From Verrucomicrobia bacterium 12-59-8 (GTDB lineage Bacteria; Verrucomicrobiota; Verrucomicrobiae; Verrucomicrobiales; Verrucomicrobiaceae): a stretch of DNA of 14,523 nucleotides. The DNA lies in the NCBI GenBank assembly GCA_002279765.1, contig NCCR01000102.1, positions 1 to 14,523 of the forward strand, written 5' to 3'. This document shows, one piece after another, positions 6,172 to 13,660 of the stretch (positions are counted from its first letter, which is position 1; every line of letters starts with the position of its first letter). A model generated the notes under the pieces. It saw only the letters and a program-made list of their open reading frames with translations, did no database searches and was not told the origin of the DNA. The translations under genes and the position numbers were made by a program.

Positions 6172-7422
6172 TCAGCCGTTGGGCAGCAGACGCTCCCAGA
6201 GAACATCATTCATGAGCACGTTCGTGATGAATTCCCGGCTGCTGTCCACAGGCGCGAGCGGTGTCGGAGCCACGGCGGGCACGACAATGTCGAGGATGAG
6301 GCCCTTGGCGGTCCGCTGAGAGGTGATGCGGCCACCGAGGTGGTAGGCGAGGAAAAACGCCCCCATGAGGGTGAGGCCGGGTCCGTCCGTGGTGGCATCT
6401 GCGTGAGTGAAGAAGGGATCAAACACGGAGCGCAGCACTTCGCCTGCGAGACCTGGACCGTTGTCAGTGAGGGTGAGATGCAGCGCCCCGGCATCGGCAG
6501 CTTCGGTCGCTGTTTTGGCAGAGAGCGTGACCTGCGTGCCGGAGGAGAGCAGCGCCAGCTCCGTCTGGAGCAGCAGGTGCAGCATTTTTTCAAACGCGGG
6601 GCGGCTGGCCTGGAGGGCGGGGAGTGAGCCGGTGGCTTCGAATTTTAGTTCGATACCTTTGGCGGTGAATGCGGAGCGCTGCTGGTCGATCAAAGCCGTC
6701 AGTACATTCGCCGCATCCATCTTGTTCTCTGCGCCAGAGGCGGACTGCAGTTCACCGAGCAACTCAGCGATGCGTCCTGCTTGGCTCACCACGTGGGCAT
6801 GAAAGTCGCGCCAGAAGGTGGCCTGACGCAGGCGGTCGAGGTCAAAGTTCTGCTGGCCGAGCCGGCCCGGCGTGATGTCCAGGAAGGCATGCACGGCACG
6901 CAGCGGTTGGTGCAGCTTTTGGTTCAGCCCTGCGGCGACGACACCCAGACCCATGACGCGGTCGGTAATGAGCAGGTTTTGCAGCACGGAGAGTTTTTCC
7001 TGTAGCAGCCCGTCACGCTCCTGCTGGAGGATGTAGAACTCCATGGCGCGGTGGAGGGTGTTGCGCACATCATCCATCTGGATGGGCTTGGAGATGTAGC
7101 GGAAGATGCTGCCGAGATTGACCGCATCCACCGTGACATCATAGTCAGCATAGGCGGTGATCATCATGCGCACGAGGCGGGGGCGGAGCTGGCGGGCGCG
7201 TTCGAGCAGTTGCACCCCCTTTTCTCCGGGCATGCGCTGGTCAGACAGCAGCACGCCGATGTCTTCGCCGTGCTGCTCGATGAGCTTGAGCCCATCGGCG
7301 GCACTGATGGCGGTGAAGATGCGGAATTCGTCTCCGAAGGTTTTTTCGAAGTACTTCAGCGCCTTCTCTTCATCATCAACATAGAGAACGGCATAGCGTT
7401 TGAGGTCGTATTGGTTTTGCAT
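6172..7422 (-). CDS. Receiver protein with degenerate kinase output (PhcR-like)
   Basis: Residues about 10-128 of this 416-residue protein are a complete receiver domain: acidic pair Asp16-Asp17, phospho-acceptor Asp61 in Ser-Asp-Gln-Arg-Met-Pro-Gly, Thr89 and Lys112 (Ser-Lys-Pro). After a helical linker, residues about 150-400 are a histidine-kinase-like module, but the H-box His-Glu is Gln168-Lys169 (compare His667-Glu in the neighbouring kinase), and the Mg-binding Asn of the N-box is replaced (Leu-Leu-Gln-Thr-Glu). The Asp-Asn-Gly-Pro-Gly ATP motif is kept. It probably does not autophosphorylate and may bind ATP or a kinase as a pseudokinase. In Ralstonia, PhcR is known to be a response regulator whose output domain resembles a histidine kinase, and it is encoded after phcS as here. 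The ATG at 7422 has an AAGGA site 9 nt upstream; the gene starts 14 nt after the kinase gene's stop. Confidence 0.85.
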   Translation of the reverse strand: MQNQYDLKRYAVLYVDDEEKALKYFEKTFGDEFRIFTAISAADGLKLIEQHGEDIGVLLSDQRMPGEKGVQLLERARQLRPRLVRMMITAYADYDVTVDAVNLGSIFRYISKPIQMDDVRNTLHRAMEFYILQQERDGLLQEKLSVLQNLLITDRVMGLGVVAAGLNQKLHQPLRAVHAFLDITPGRLGQQNFDLDRLRQATFWRDFHAHVVSQAGRIAELLGELQSASGAENKMDAANVLTALIDQQRSAFTAKGIELKFEATGSLPALQASRPAFEKMLHLLLQTELALLSSGTQVTLSAKTATEAADAGALHLTLTDNGPGLAGEVLRSVFDPFFTHADATTDGPGLTLMGAFFLAYHLGGRITSQRTAKGLILDIVVPAVAPTPLAPVDSSREFITNVLMNDVLWERLLPNG

Positions 7423-7436
7423 ATGGAGGGGTCCTT

Positions 7437-10115
7437 CTAGGTATCGGCGTGGTTGTTGTTGGTGCTGTCGGCAGAGGGTAGTTCGAGGATGAACTCGGTA
7501 AACTGGCCGGGCTGGCTGCGCACCTCGATACGTCCGCCATGGTCTGAAATAATGCGGTTGCAAATGGAAAGTCCTAGTCCCATGCCCTGCCCCACATCTT
7601 TAGTGGTAAAAAAGGGATCGAAGATTTTGTCCCGAATCTCCTGCGGAATGCCGGGCCCGTTGTCCTTGATGGAGAAAATGGCCCGGTCTTTGCGGCTGTA
7701 TGCGGAAAGCTGGATGCAGGCCACCTCTCCCTCCGCGTATTCCTTCGTCGCCATGGCATCTAGGGCATTCTGGATGAAATTGATGAGCACTTGCACGAAC
7801 TGGTTGCTGTCGCCCCGGACTTCAAGGCCATCCGGAATGTCCACCTCACGCTGGATGCCGTCTTTCCAGACATGAGCAAAGAAGCGCAGGCAGGTGGACA
7901 CCACGTTTTTCAAGTCAAAGGCGTGATTGAGCTGGTTGGTGGTGCGGGTGAAACCACGCAGGTCGGAAATGATCTGGATGACGCGGTTCACTCCTTCCTC
8001 CACATCTTTGACCGTGTCGGCAAAGTCGGCGCGCTCCGCTTCAGGCAGAGATTTGGTGGAACGACCGATGATGTGCAGGCCCTGCCGGGCGTAATTGAGC
8101 GGATTGTTGATCTCATGGATCAGGCCGGCGCTCAGGCGCCCGAGCGAGGCGAGTTTCTCGTTCTGAACGAGCATGGATTCGGTCTCCTTGATCTGCTCCA
8201 GCGCATTTTCGAGCTGTTGTTTTTGCACCACAAGCTCCTTCTGGAACAGACGCGAATCGACGAGATTTTTCAAGCGCACCATGATCTCCGTGAGTGAGAA
8301 TGGCTTGGACAGGAAGTCGCTGGCCCCTGCGGCGAGGCATTCGAGCTTGGTTTTCTCATCCGCCCGTGCCGTCAGCAGCACCACGGGGATGGAACGTGTG
8401 ATGGAGCGCTCGCGCAGTTCGCGGCAGACCTGCAGGCCGTCTTTTTCCGGCATCATCATGTCAGAGAGAATGATGTCGGGGATGAACTGCGCGGCCTTGT
8501 CCACGGCCTGCTGTCCGTCCACGGCCTCCAGAATTTCGAAGGTTCCGCTGAGCTGGCTTTTGAGGAAACGCAGCATGTCGGGTTCGTCGTCAGCGATGAG
8601 CAGCTTGGGCTTGCGGCTGCGGCCCGCACCGGTTTCCACCGGACGCAGCGTGGCCTGCAGCGAAGTCATGGCCGGGAAGAGTTCGGCGCGGCGGTAGAGC
8701 TCGGCGATCCAGTCTTTGTTCTTGGGCGCATCGGCGTCGGCTTGCGTCGTTTCAGCCGACTCATCCTCAGGGGCGCTGGGCTCGCCCTGGAGGAGCGGCA
8801 GGTTCACCGTCATGGTCGTGCCTTTGCCGACTTCACTGGCGGCGACGACATTGCCGCCCTGTACTTCCGCAAGCTCCTTGACGAGGGCGAGGCCGATGCC
8901 CATGCCCTGGAATTTGCGCTGGGAGGAAGTGTCCGCCTGCCAGAAGCGATTGAAGATGTGCGGCAGCTGGTCCGCCGGAATGCCCATGCCGGAGTCACGC
9001 ACTTCAATGGCCAGCCAGCCGTCGGTCTTGAGGGCGCTGAAATTGACGTGACCATTGGCGGCGGTGAATTTAAGAGCGTTGAAGAGCAGGTTGAGGCAGA
9101 TGCGCTCCAGCTTCTCCGAATCCGCCAGCACGGTGCCAAGATCCTCATCCACATGAGCATGTAGATGGATGCGCTTGTCCTGGGCCACAGTGCCAACGGC
9201 GGTGGCGAGACCGTTGACAAAATCTCTTACATTCACACGCTGAGTGCGGACCTGCGCCCGGCCGGATTCGAGGCGCACCAGATCGAGCAGGTCATTGATG
9301 AGCTTCAGCAGGCGCATGGAGTTGCCGTGCATCGTGGCCATCAGGTCACGCTCCTCTTGAGGGCGGCTGGATTCCGAACGCTGGATCAGGCTTTCCAGCG
9401 GGGCGATGAGCAGCGTCAGCGGCGTGCGCAGTTCGTGGCTGATGTTGGCAAAAAAGCGGCTTTTGGCCTCGTCCAGCTCACGCAGCTTCTGGTTGCTGGC
9501 TTCAAGCTCGGCACGGTTGAGGTCCAGATCGTGACGCAGCTTGAATTCGGAGAAACGGATGTTGTTGTAAAACCAAGTGCCGGCCGTGGTAAATACCCCC
9601 GTGACGAACAGAAAGTACAAGTTGTTCCAGATACTGCGATTGGTGATCGGACCATGGAAGTAGCATGCCAGCACGTAAGCTGCCACGGTCAAAACCACGA
9701 CAATGATGCTGTCTTGCAGCGTCCATCGCATCAGGATTGCGGCCCCCAGCATCACCAGATTCAATCCGGCGTAATAGGGCGAGTCCGCACCTTCCTTGGC
9801 GTAAATCATCCAGGAGATCGAAGTGATGAGAGGGAGGGACATGAGCAGGCCCAGCAGCCGGTGCCTGCGCTTGCCCCAGGCGGTGTTCAAGATCCCCCAG
9901 ATCACCATCATGGCCACGGCGGAAAGCAGGCGCGCGAGGATAAAATTTCGCACCCCCTCCCAGCCGAAGACCACCCAGTCCAGCGAACTTCCCACCACCA
10001 TGAAGATGGCGGCGAGAATGCCGCAGAGCTGGTAGTTGCGGACTCGGATATCCTGCTCGTAGGCCTGAAAGTTCCCTTTCAGGCCACCAGCTAAAACTGG
10101 AGAAGCATCAGGCAT
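7437..10115 (-). CDS. Six-TM hybrid sensor kinase, HK-REC-HK (PhcS-like)
   Basis: The protein has 892 residues. Six membrane helices (about 28-50, 57-76, 86-106, 113-132, 136-154, 164-183) form a sensor without a large outside domain, as in the PhcS/LqsS/CqsS kinases that sense lipid-like autoinducers. Kinase 1 follows: His227 in Ile-Ser-His-Glu-Leu-Arg-Thr-Pro-Leu and an ATPase domain with intact N, G1 (Asp-Ser-Gly-Met-Gly) and G2 boxes up to about 455. A Glu/Asp/Pro/Ala linker leads to a receiver (about 505-625, Asp552 in Ser-Asp-Met-Met-Met-Pro). A coiled coil (about 628-655) and kinase 2 end the protein: His667 in Gly-Leu-Ile-His-Glu-Ile-Asn-Asn-Pro-Leu and an intact ATPase with Asp-Asn-Gly-Pro-Gly. 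Both kinase units look active. It overlaps the methyltransferase gene by 8 nt and probably signals to the receiver protein downstream. The ligand is inferred to be a fatty acid methyl ester or related compound. Confidence 0.88.
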   Translation of the reverse strand: MPDASPVLAGGLKGNFQAYEQDIRVRNYQLCGILAAIFMVVGSSLDWVVFGWEGVRNFILARLLSAVAMMVIWGILNTAWGKRRHRLLGLLMSLPLITSISWMIYAKEGADSPYYAGLNLVMLGAAILMRWTLQDSIIVVVLTVAAYVLACYFHGPITNRSIWNNLYFLFVTGVFTTAGTWFYNNIRFSEFKLRHDLDLNRAELEASNQKLRELDEAKSRFFANISHELRTPLTLLIAPLESLIQRSESSRPQEERDLMATMHGNSMRLLKLINDLLDLVRLESGRAQVRTQRVNVRDFVNGLATAVGTVAQDKRIHLHAHVDEDLGTVLADSEKLERICLNLLFNALKFTAANGHVNFSALKTDGWLAIEVRDSGMGIPADQLPHIFNRFWQADTSSQRKFQGMGIGLALVKELAEVQGGNVVAASEVGKGTTMTVNLPLLQGEPSAPEDESAETTQADADAPKNKDWIAELYRRAELFPAMTSLQATLRPVETGAGRSRKPKLLIADDEPDMLRFLKSQLSGTFEILEAVDGQQAVDKAAQFIPDIILSDMMMPEKDGLQVCRELRERSITRSIPVVLLTARADEKTKLECLAAGASDFLSKPFSLTEIMVRLKNLVDSRLFQKELVVQKQQLENALEQIKETESMLVQNEKLASLGRLSAGLIHEINNPLNYARQGLHIIGRSTKSLPEAERADFADTVKDVEEGVNRVIQIISDLRGFTRTTNQLNHAFDLKNVVSTCLRFFAHVWKDGIQREVDIPDGLEVRGDSNQFVQVLINFIQNALDAMATKEYAEGEVACIQLSAYSRKDRAIFSIKDNGPGIPQEIRDKIFDPFFTTKDVGQGMGLGLSICNRIISDHGGRIEVRSQPGQFTEFILELPSADSTNNNHADT

Positions 10116-11556
10116 CGAGTGGTTTGCGTACTTCGAGGAAAATGTTTACGCCGGTGGCATCCGGTTTCACCGTGTAGGAGCCGGGGGGGGCACGATCCGG
10201 CGCGAGTTTGAGAAACTGCTCTTCGTCACGGTACACGAGGTGCCATTCGGCCAGATACTCCATCCAGTTCCGCCAGGGATTGCTCGGATGTACATTGGTG
10301 GCGATCAGCAATCCGCCCGGAGCGAGCAGATCATAAAAGATCTCCAGGAGCCGGCGGCAGATTCGGTCGGAGAGATAATCGAACAAGCCGGCACAATAGA
10401 CCATGTCGTAGGTGCCCGCCTGGGCTGCTGCACGTCCGGACTCCTTCAAAACCTGATGCACGGATTTTTTCTCAAAGCGCAGGCCGGTGCGGCGGCGGTG
10501 GCGGTTGCGCAGATCTTCCAGCGACCGCGTCGTGTGCATGATGGTCTCATCATTGAAGTCCAGCAGCAGCAAGTCCGCCGAGTCGGAGATGGGCTCATTG
10601 GTGAGGAAGTTCTGAATTTCCTGGGCCGGGCCGCAGCCCAGGTTGTAGATGCGGGCGACACGCTGCTCTGCGGCCGCACGGGTTGTCTCGGCCTTTAACT
10701 GCTCGACCAGATACACGATGCGGTTGCGGTGGGCGAGCACCGGTGGGATGTCCAGATAGAGCTTGTTGAGCAGCTTGGCAAAGATCGAGCTGCCCTCGTA
10801 CGGATCACGCAGCATCATGCTGACCATTTCATAGTCACCGGCATAGCCCAGCGGTTTGTGATAGGTCCGGTAAACAAATGGTGCACAGAGCACCAGCGGA
10901 TGCAACTGGCGCTTGATGTAGCTGCGATGCACCGGCTGCTGATCCAGCGGAATGATGGCGGCGGACTCCTCAAACCGTTTCATCAAAGGATACACTGTAG
11001 GAACGATGGGCTCCTCCATCTGCAGAAGCACTTCACGCTCCGCCTGAATGCGATCTCCCGTGGGCAGCGAGCGCACGCCCAGCTCCACCTGCTCCATCCA
11101 GCGGCGCAGGTCGGAAAGCATGGTATGCATGTCCGCCACCACAATTTTGAAGTCGGGCATGACGCGATAGCTTTTTTCCGTCTCGCGCAGGAACTCGGCG
11201 AACTCTGTCAGCAGGCGGCCTTTGTTCTGAGAGGGCGAGAGTATGTCGATGTCGATCCAGCCCTCATCAGACAGCGAGGCCTCGCAGATGAGCATGATGC
11301 CGGTGTTCACCAGATTGGCAATGGTGGCCCTGCCGGTGTAAACCACACGGTCGTTCATCATGATCCTGAAGTCATTCAGCACTTCGGAGAGCTGTACAAT
11401 GCTGTAGGGATTATAGACCTCAAACACGCCCAAATAGCGTGTGAGCCGGTGCAGCGTGCCGCGCACTTCAGCGCCCTGGCTGTTGCGGCAGATGATGAAA
11501 CTGAGCCGCTCCCCTGAGGAAGCGAGATTTGGCGGTGCGTTGTCTGTGTTCTCCAT
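10108..11556 (-). CDS. PhcB-type SAM methyltransferase (hydroxy-fatty-acid methyl ester autoinducer synthase)
   Basis: The C-terminal half of this 482-residue protein is a class I SAM-dependent methyltransferase: motif I Ile-Tyr-Asn-Leu-Gly-Cys-Gly-Pro-Ala (303-311), an acidic residue Asp333 at the end of the second strand, and a Leu-Ala-Pro-Gly-Gly-Leu-Leu motif near 410. Before it lies the marker Lys-Pro-Leu-Gly-Tyr-Ala-Gly-Asp-Tyr-Glu (234-243), which I associate with the PhcB-type '3-hydroxypalmitic acid methyl ester biosynthesis' family. PhcB of Ralstonia is required to make this methyl ester signal. Residues about 15-115 form an extra beta-rich domain somewhat like PilZ but without its Arg-x3-Arg motif. 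The start is set by an AGAGGA site 8 nt before the ATG. Its last bases overlap the kinase start (ATGCCTGA). Family match is from memory of motifs; the product's chain length is unknown. Confidence 0.75.
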   Translation of the reverse strand: MENTDNAPPNLASSGERLSFIICRNSQGAEVRGTLHRLTRYLGVFEVYNPYSIVQLSEVLNDFRIMMNDRVVYTGRATIANLVNTGIMLICEASLSDEGWIDIDILSPSQNKGRLLTEFAEFLRETEKSYRVMPDFKIVVADMHTMLSDLRRWMEQVELGVRSLPTGDRIQAEREVLLQMEEPIVPTVYPLMKRFEESAAIIPLDQQPVHRSYIKRQLHPLVLCAPFVYRTYHKPLGYAGDYEMVSMMLRDPYEGSSIFAKLLNKLYLDIPPVLAHRNRIVYLVEQLKAETTRAAAEQRVARIYNLGCGPAQEIQNFLTNEPISDSADLLLLDFNDETIMHTTRSLEDLRNRHRRRTGLRFEKKSVHQVLKESGRAAAQAGTYDMVYCAGLFDYLSDRICRRLLEIFYDLLAPGGLLIATNVHPSNPWRNWMEYLAEWHLVYRDEEQFLKLAPDRAPPGSYTVKPDATGVNIFLEVRKPLDA

Positions 11557-11710
11557 TTTACGAATCCTCTGCTAAAGCGTTATGTGCCTTGATGGCAAGA
11601 CAAGCCTTGTTGAAAACGATCTTCGTACGTTTTGGCATGGCACTGCAAAGGTGCAGGATATAATGCTGAATGCATACGGGGGGATTATACATGGTGTCAA
11701 TATCTTCGAA
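11557..11710 (-). promoter_or_regulatory. Regulatory gap before the phc-like operon
   Basis: This 154-nt gap holds no gene. On the minus strand there is a perfect TATAAT (11689-11684), preceded only 5 nt upstream by a perfect TTGACA (11700-11695), too close to serve as its -35. Three short perfect dyads follow toward the gene: CTGCA/TGCAG (11643-11656), AAAACG/CGTTTT (11613-11633) and ACAAGCCTTGT (11600-11610). No terminator is visible after the FadL gene, so read-through from it is possible. I expect the operon promoter and its operator here. Confidence 0.45.
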
Positions 11711-12967
11711 TTAGAACCTCTGAGTGAAGCTTAGTGACAGCACCTGCCATTGATGTTTGTAGCGGCCGTCGTACTGGCCCGGCGGATTGGACGTGGCACC
11801 GCTGATCACGCGCATGGGGTTGTAAACATAGGCATAGGTGAGATCCACACCGCGAGTTTTGCCTCGCCAGCCCATGCCGACGCTAAAGATGTGCCTGTCA
11901 TTGGCGGGCGCCACAGGCGTGTAATTTGCCGAACGCTGTGAATTTTCCGAAAACATATACCCGCCGCGCAACGCCCAGTTTTCATCCAGCTGGTACGACA
12001 TGCCCGTGCCAAGATCGATGGAGTCTCTCCACCCGAAAACCGCACTGGTTGTTGGACCTAGCAGAACCTGGTTGTTTCCAATCAGCAGTGGTAGATCATC
12101 ATGGGATGAATTTTTCGACCATTTGAAGTCAAAACCCACGGTAAAGCGCTCAGTCACATCGTAACCATAGCCCACAGATATTGAGCCTGGGAATGTCATG
12201 TCCGATTGAAAAGTGCTGGATGGGGTGGCGCCCGCCGCCAGTGCATTGGGCGCTAAGTTGGACACCTTGCCGTCACCACTAAAGGTGATCTTCACCGGCA
12301 GTCTTCCCACCAAGGCCAGCCGATGTTTTTTGGCGATGGTCCAGTTGATGCCCGCGTAAGCGCCCATTCCCCAGCCCTGGCCATGCAGCTGGATGTCTCC
12401 TTCCGTCAGGCTGCCAAAAGGGGCGTAACTGTAAAACTGCTTCAGCTTTAGATCGGCGAACATGATGTCCAGCCCGATGGCCACACTCAGGTCATCGGTG
12501 ACTTTGAATGCCACAGCCGGGGTGATGTCCACCGTCAGCAAACTGGTTGAGTACGGCAAGGCGTAGCGCAGGAGCCCGCTCATGTCCTTCGGATAGGAGG
12601 CCGCCATCCCATACGGAGTACTCGCGCCGATGCCGAAGGCCAGCCTGCCCGGGATGATCGGCTGCACGAAGTACAGGCTGGCAGGAAAAACCCAGGGTTT
12701 GTTCATCTGGACTGACTGCCCGCTGTTGGAATCAAAGCGGATGTCCCCATGCCACATGGCCGTGTTGATCAGCAGTTCGCTTTTTTTGATTTGCAAAATA
12801 TTGGCCGGGGAGACCCGCACGGCAGAAGCGTCTTTCAGGTTCGCATATCTGCCGCCCACGATGCCCAGTGCCTGGGCGGAATCAGGCACCACCGAGAGCG
12901 TCTCAGATGCATCTACCGCCGCAGCGGTTAAACCTAGGAGGATGGAACAAAAGACGGGTGCTTTCAT
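11711..12967 (-). CDS. FadL-family outer-membrane channel
   Basis: This 418-residue precursor has a signal peptide (about residues 1-20, ending near Val-Asp-Ala-Ser-Glu). Its beta-barrel pattern of alternating hydrophobic and polar strands ends in Phe (Leu-Ser-Phe-Thr-Gln-Arg-Phe), the known signal for outer-membrane assembly. FadL-type marks include a Ser-Pro-Ala-Asn segment near residue 53, where FadL proteins have Asn-Pro-Ala, and Gly-Ala-Ser-Thr-Pro-Tyr-Gly-Met-Ala (about 114-122), typical of the family. FadL proteins let long-chain fatty acids and other hydrophobic molecules cross the outer membrane; rhizobial FadL homologues are known to help uptake of long-chain acyl-homoserine lactones. 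It lies 17 nt after a response regulator gene and just before the methyl ester synthase gene, so a role in signal import or export is likely but not shown. No Shine-Dalgarno site is visible; the start is set by the signal peptide. Confidence 0.82.
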   Translation of the reverse strand: MKAPVFCSILLGLTAAAVDASETLSVVPDSAQALGIVGGRYANLKDASAVRVSPANILQIKKSELLINTAMWHGDIRFDSNSGQSVQMNKPWVFPASLYFVQPIIPGRLAFGIGASTPYGMAASYPKDMSGLLRYALPYSTSLLTVDITPAVAFKVTDDLSVAIGLDIMFADLKLKQFYSYAPFGSLTEGDIQLHGQGWGMGAYAGINWTIAKKHRLALVGRLPVKITFSGDGKVSNLAPNALAAGATPSSTFQSDMTFPGSISVGYGYDVTERFTVGFDFKWSKNSSHDDLPLLIGNNQVLLGPTTSAVFGWRDSIDLGTGMSYQLDENWALRGGYMFSENSQRSANYTPVAPANDRHIFSVGMGWRGKTRGVDLTYAYVYNPMRVISGATSNPPGQYDGRYKHQWQVLSLSFTQRF

Positions 12968-12984
12968 GGTTGGGGAGGGCGGGG

Positions 12985-13632
12985 TTAAGCCAGGCCGTTG
13001 GACTGGCAGTATCTGAGAATTTCGACCGTGCCTTTGAGTCCCGTTTTGCGGCACAGGTTGTGTTTATGCACGGCCACGGTTCGCGGGCTGAGAGACAGAT
13101 CCAGCGCCACCTGCTTGAGGCTTTTGCCCCGCGCCAGCTGCATGAGGACTTCGAGCTCACGGTTGGAAAGCTTTTCATGCACCTGCGCGGCGGAACCTTT
13201 GCGGATGGACCGGTCGGCGAATTTTTGCGCCAGCTCCCTGGAGATGTAGCTGCGCCCCTCCAGGGTGCAGCGAATCGCATCGAACAGCTCATGGGGAGGG
13301 GCATCCTTGGTCACGTAGGAGCGGGCTCCGAGCTGCATGGTGCGCGACACAAAAGTTTCCTCCTGATGCATCGAAACCGCGATGATTTTGGGCGGATTGG
13401 GCAGGGTGCGCAGCTCCGTGGTCAGTTCCATGCCGGAGCGGTCGCCCAGTTCGATGTCCACCAGGGCGATTTCATAGTCGTGCGAGCGGGCTTCCACCAT
13501 CGCCTCCGCACAAGTGCCCGTTGAGACCACCCTGGCCTGTGGGAACTCTCCTTTCAGCATGCTGGTAAAGGCCTCCCGCACCAGTGCGTGATCATCGACA
13601 ACCAGAATGTTGAATGGAGGAGGGGATGGCAT
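12985..13632 (-). CDS. NarL/FixJ-type response regulator
   Basis: In this 215-residue protein the receiver domain spans about residues 7-125: Asp13-Asp14, phospho-acceptor Asp59 in Leu-Val-Asp-Ile-Glu, Ser87 and Lys109. A LuxR-type helix-turn-helix follows (about 155-210, with Leu-Ser-Asn-Arg-Glu-Leu-Glu-Val-Leu and the recognition part Ser-Pro-Arg-Thr-Val-Ala-Val-His-Lys). It is a DNA-binding transcription factor, and the only one in the right-hand cluster, so it is the obvious output of this locus. The kinase-like gene is 28 nt upstream and FadL 17 nt downstream. I chose ATG 13632; an in-frame TTG at 13644 would add four residues. Likely targets are the FadL and methyltransferase genes, by inference. 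Confidence 0.9.
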   Translation of the reverse strand: MPSPPPFNILVVDDHALVREAFTSMLKGEFPQARVVSTGTCAEAMVEARSHDYEIALVDIELGDRSGMELTTELRTLPNPPKIIAVSMHQEETFVSRTMQLGARSYVTKDAPPHELFDAIRCTLEGRSYISRELAQKFADRSIRKGSAAQVHEKLSNRELEVLMQLARGKSLKQVALDLSLSPRTVAVHKHNLCRKTGLKGTVEILRYCQSNGLA

Positions 13633-13660
13633 GAAAGTGTTCAAGGCCGTGAAGTCGGAA

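Noticed and set aside
9165..10094. Long open frame (309 codons) on the plus strand inside the hybrid kinase gene
   Set aside because: It is the antisense shadow of a GC-rich gene with clear membrane and kinase motifs; no family features are seen in it.
10729..11517. Plus-strand frame opposite the methyltransferase
   Set aside because: Shadow frame, rich in His and Gln as is typical of antisense reading in GC-rich genes.
11684..11700. TTGACA next to TATAAT as one promoter
   Set aside because: A 5-nt spacer is far below the 16-18 nt that sigma-70 needs; kept only as part of the regulatory gap.
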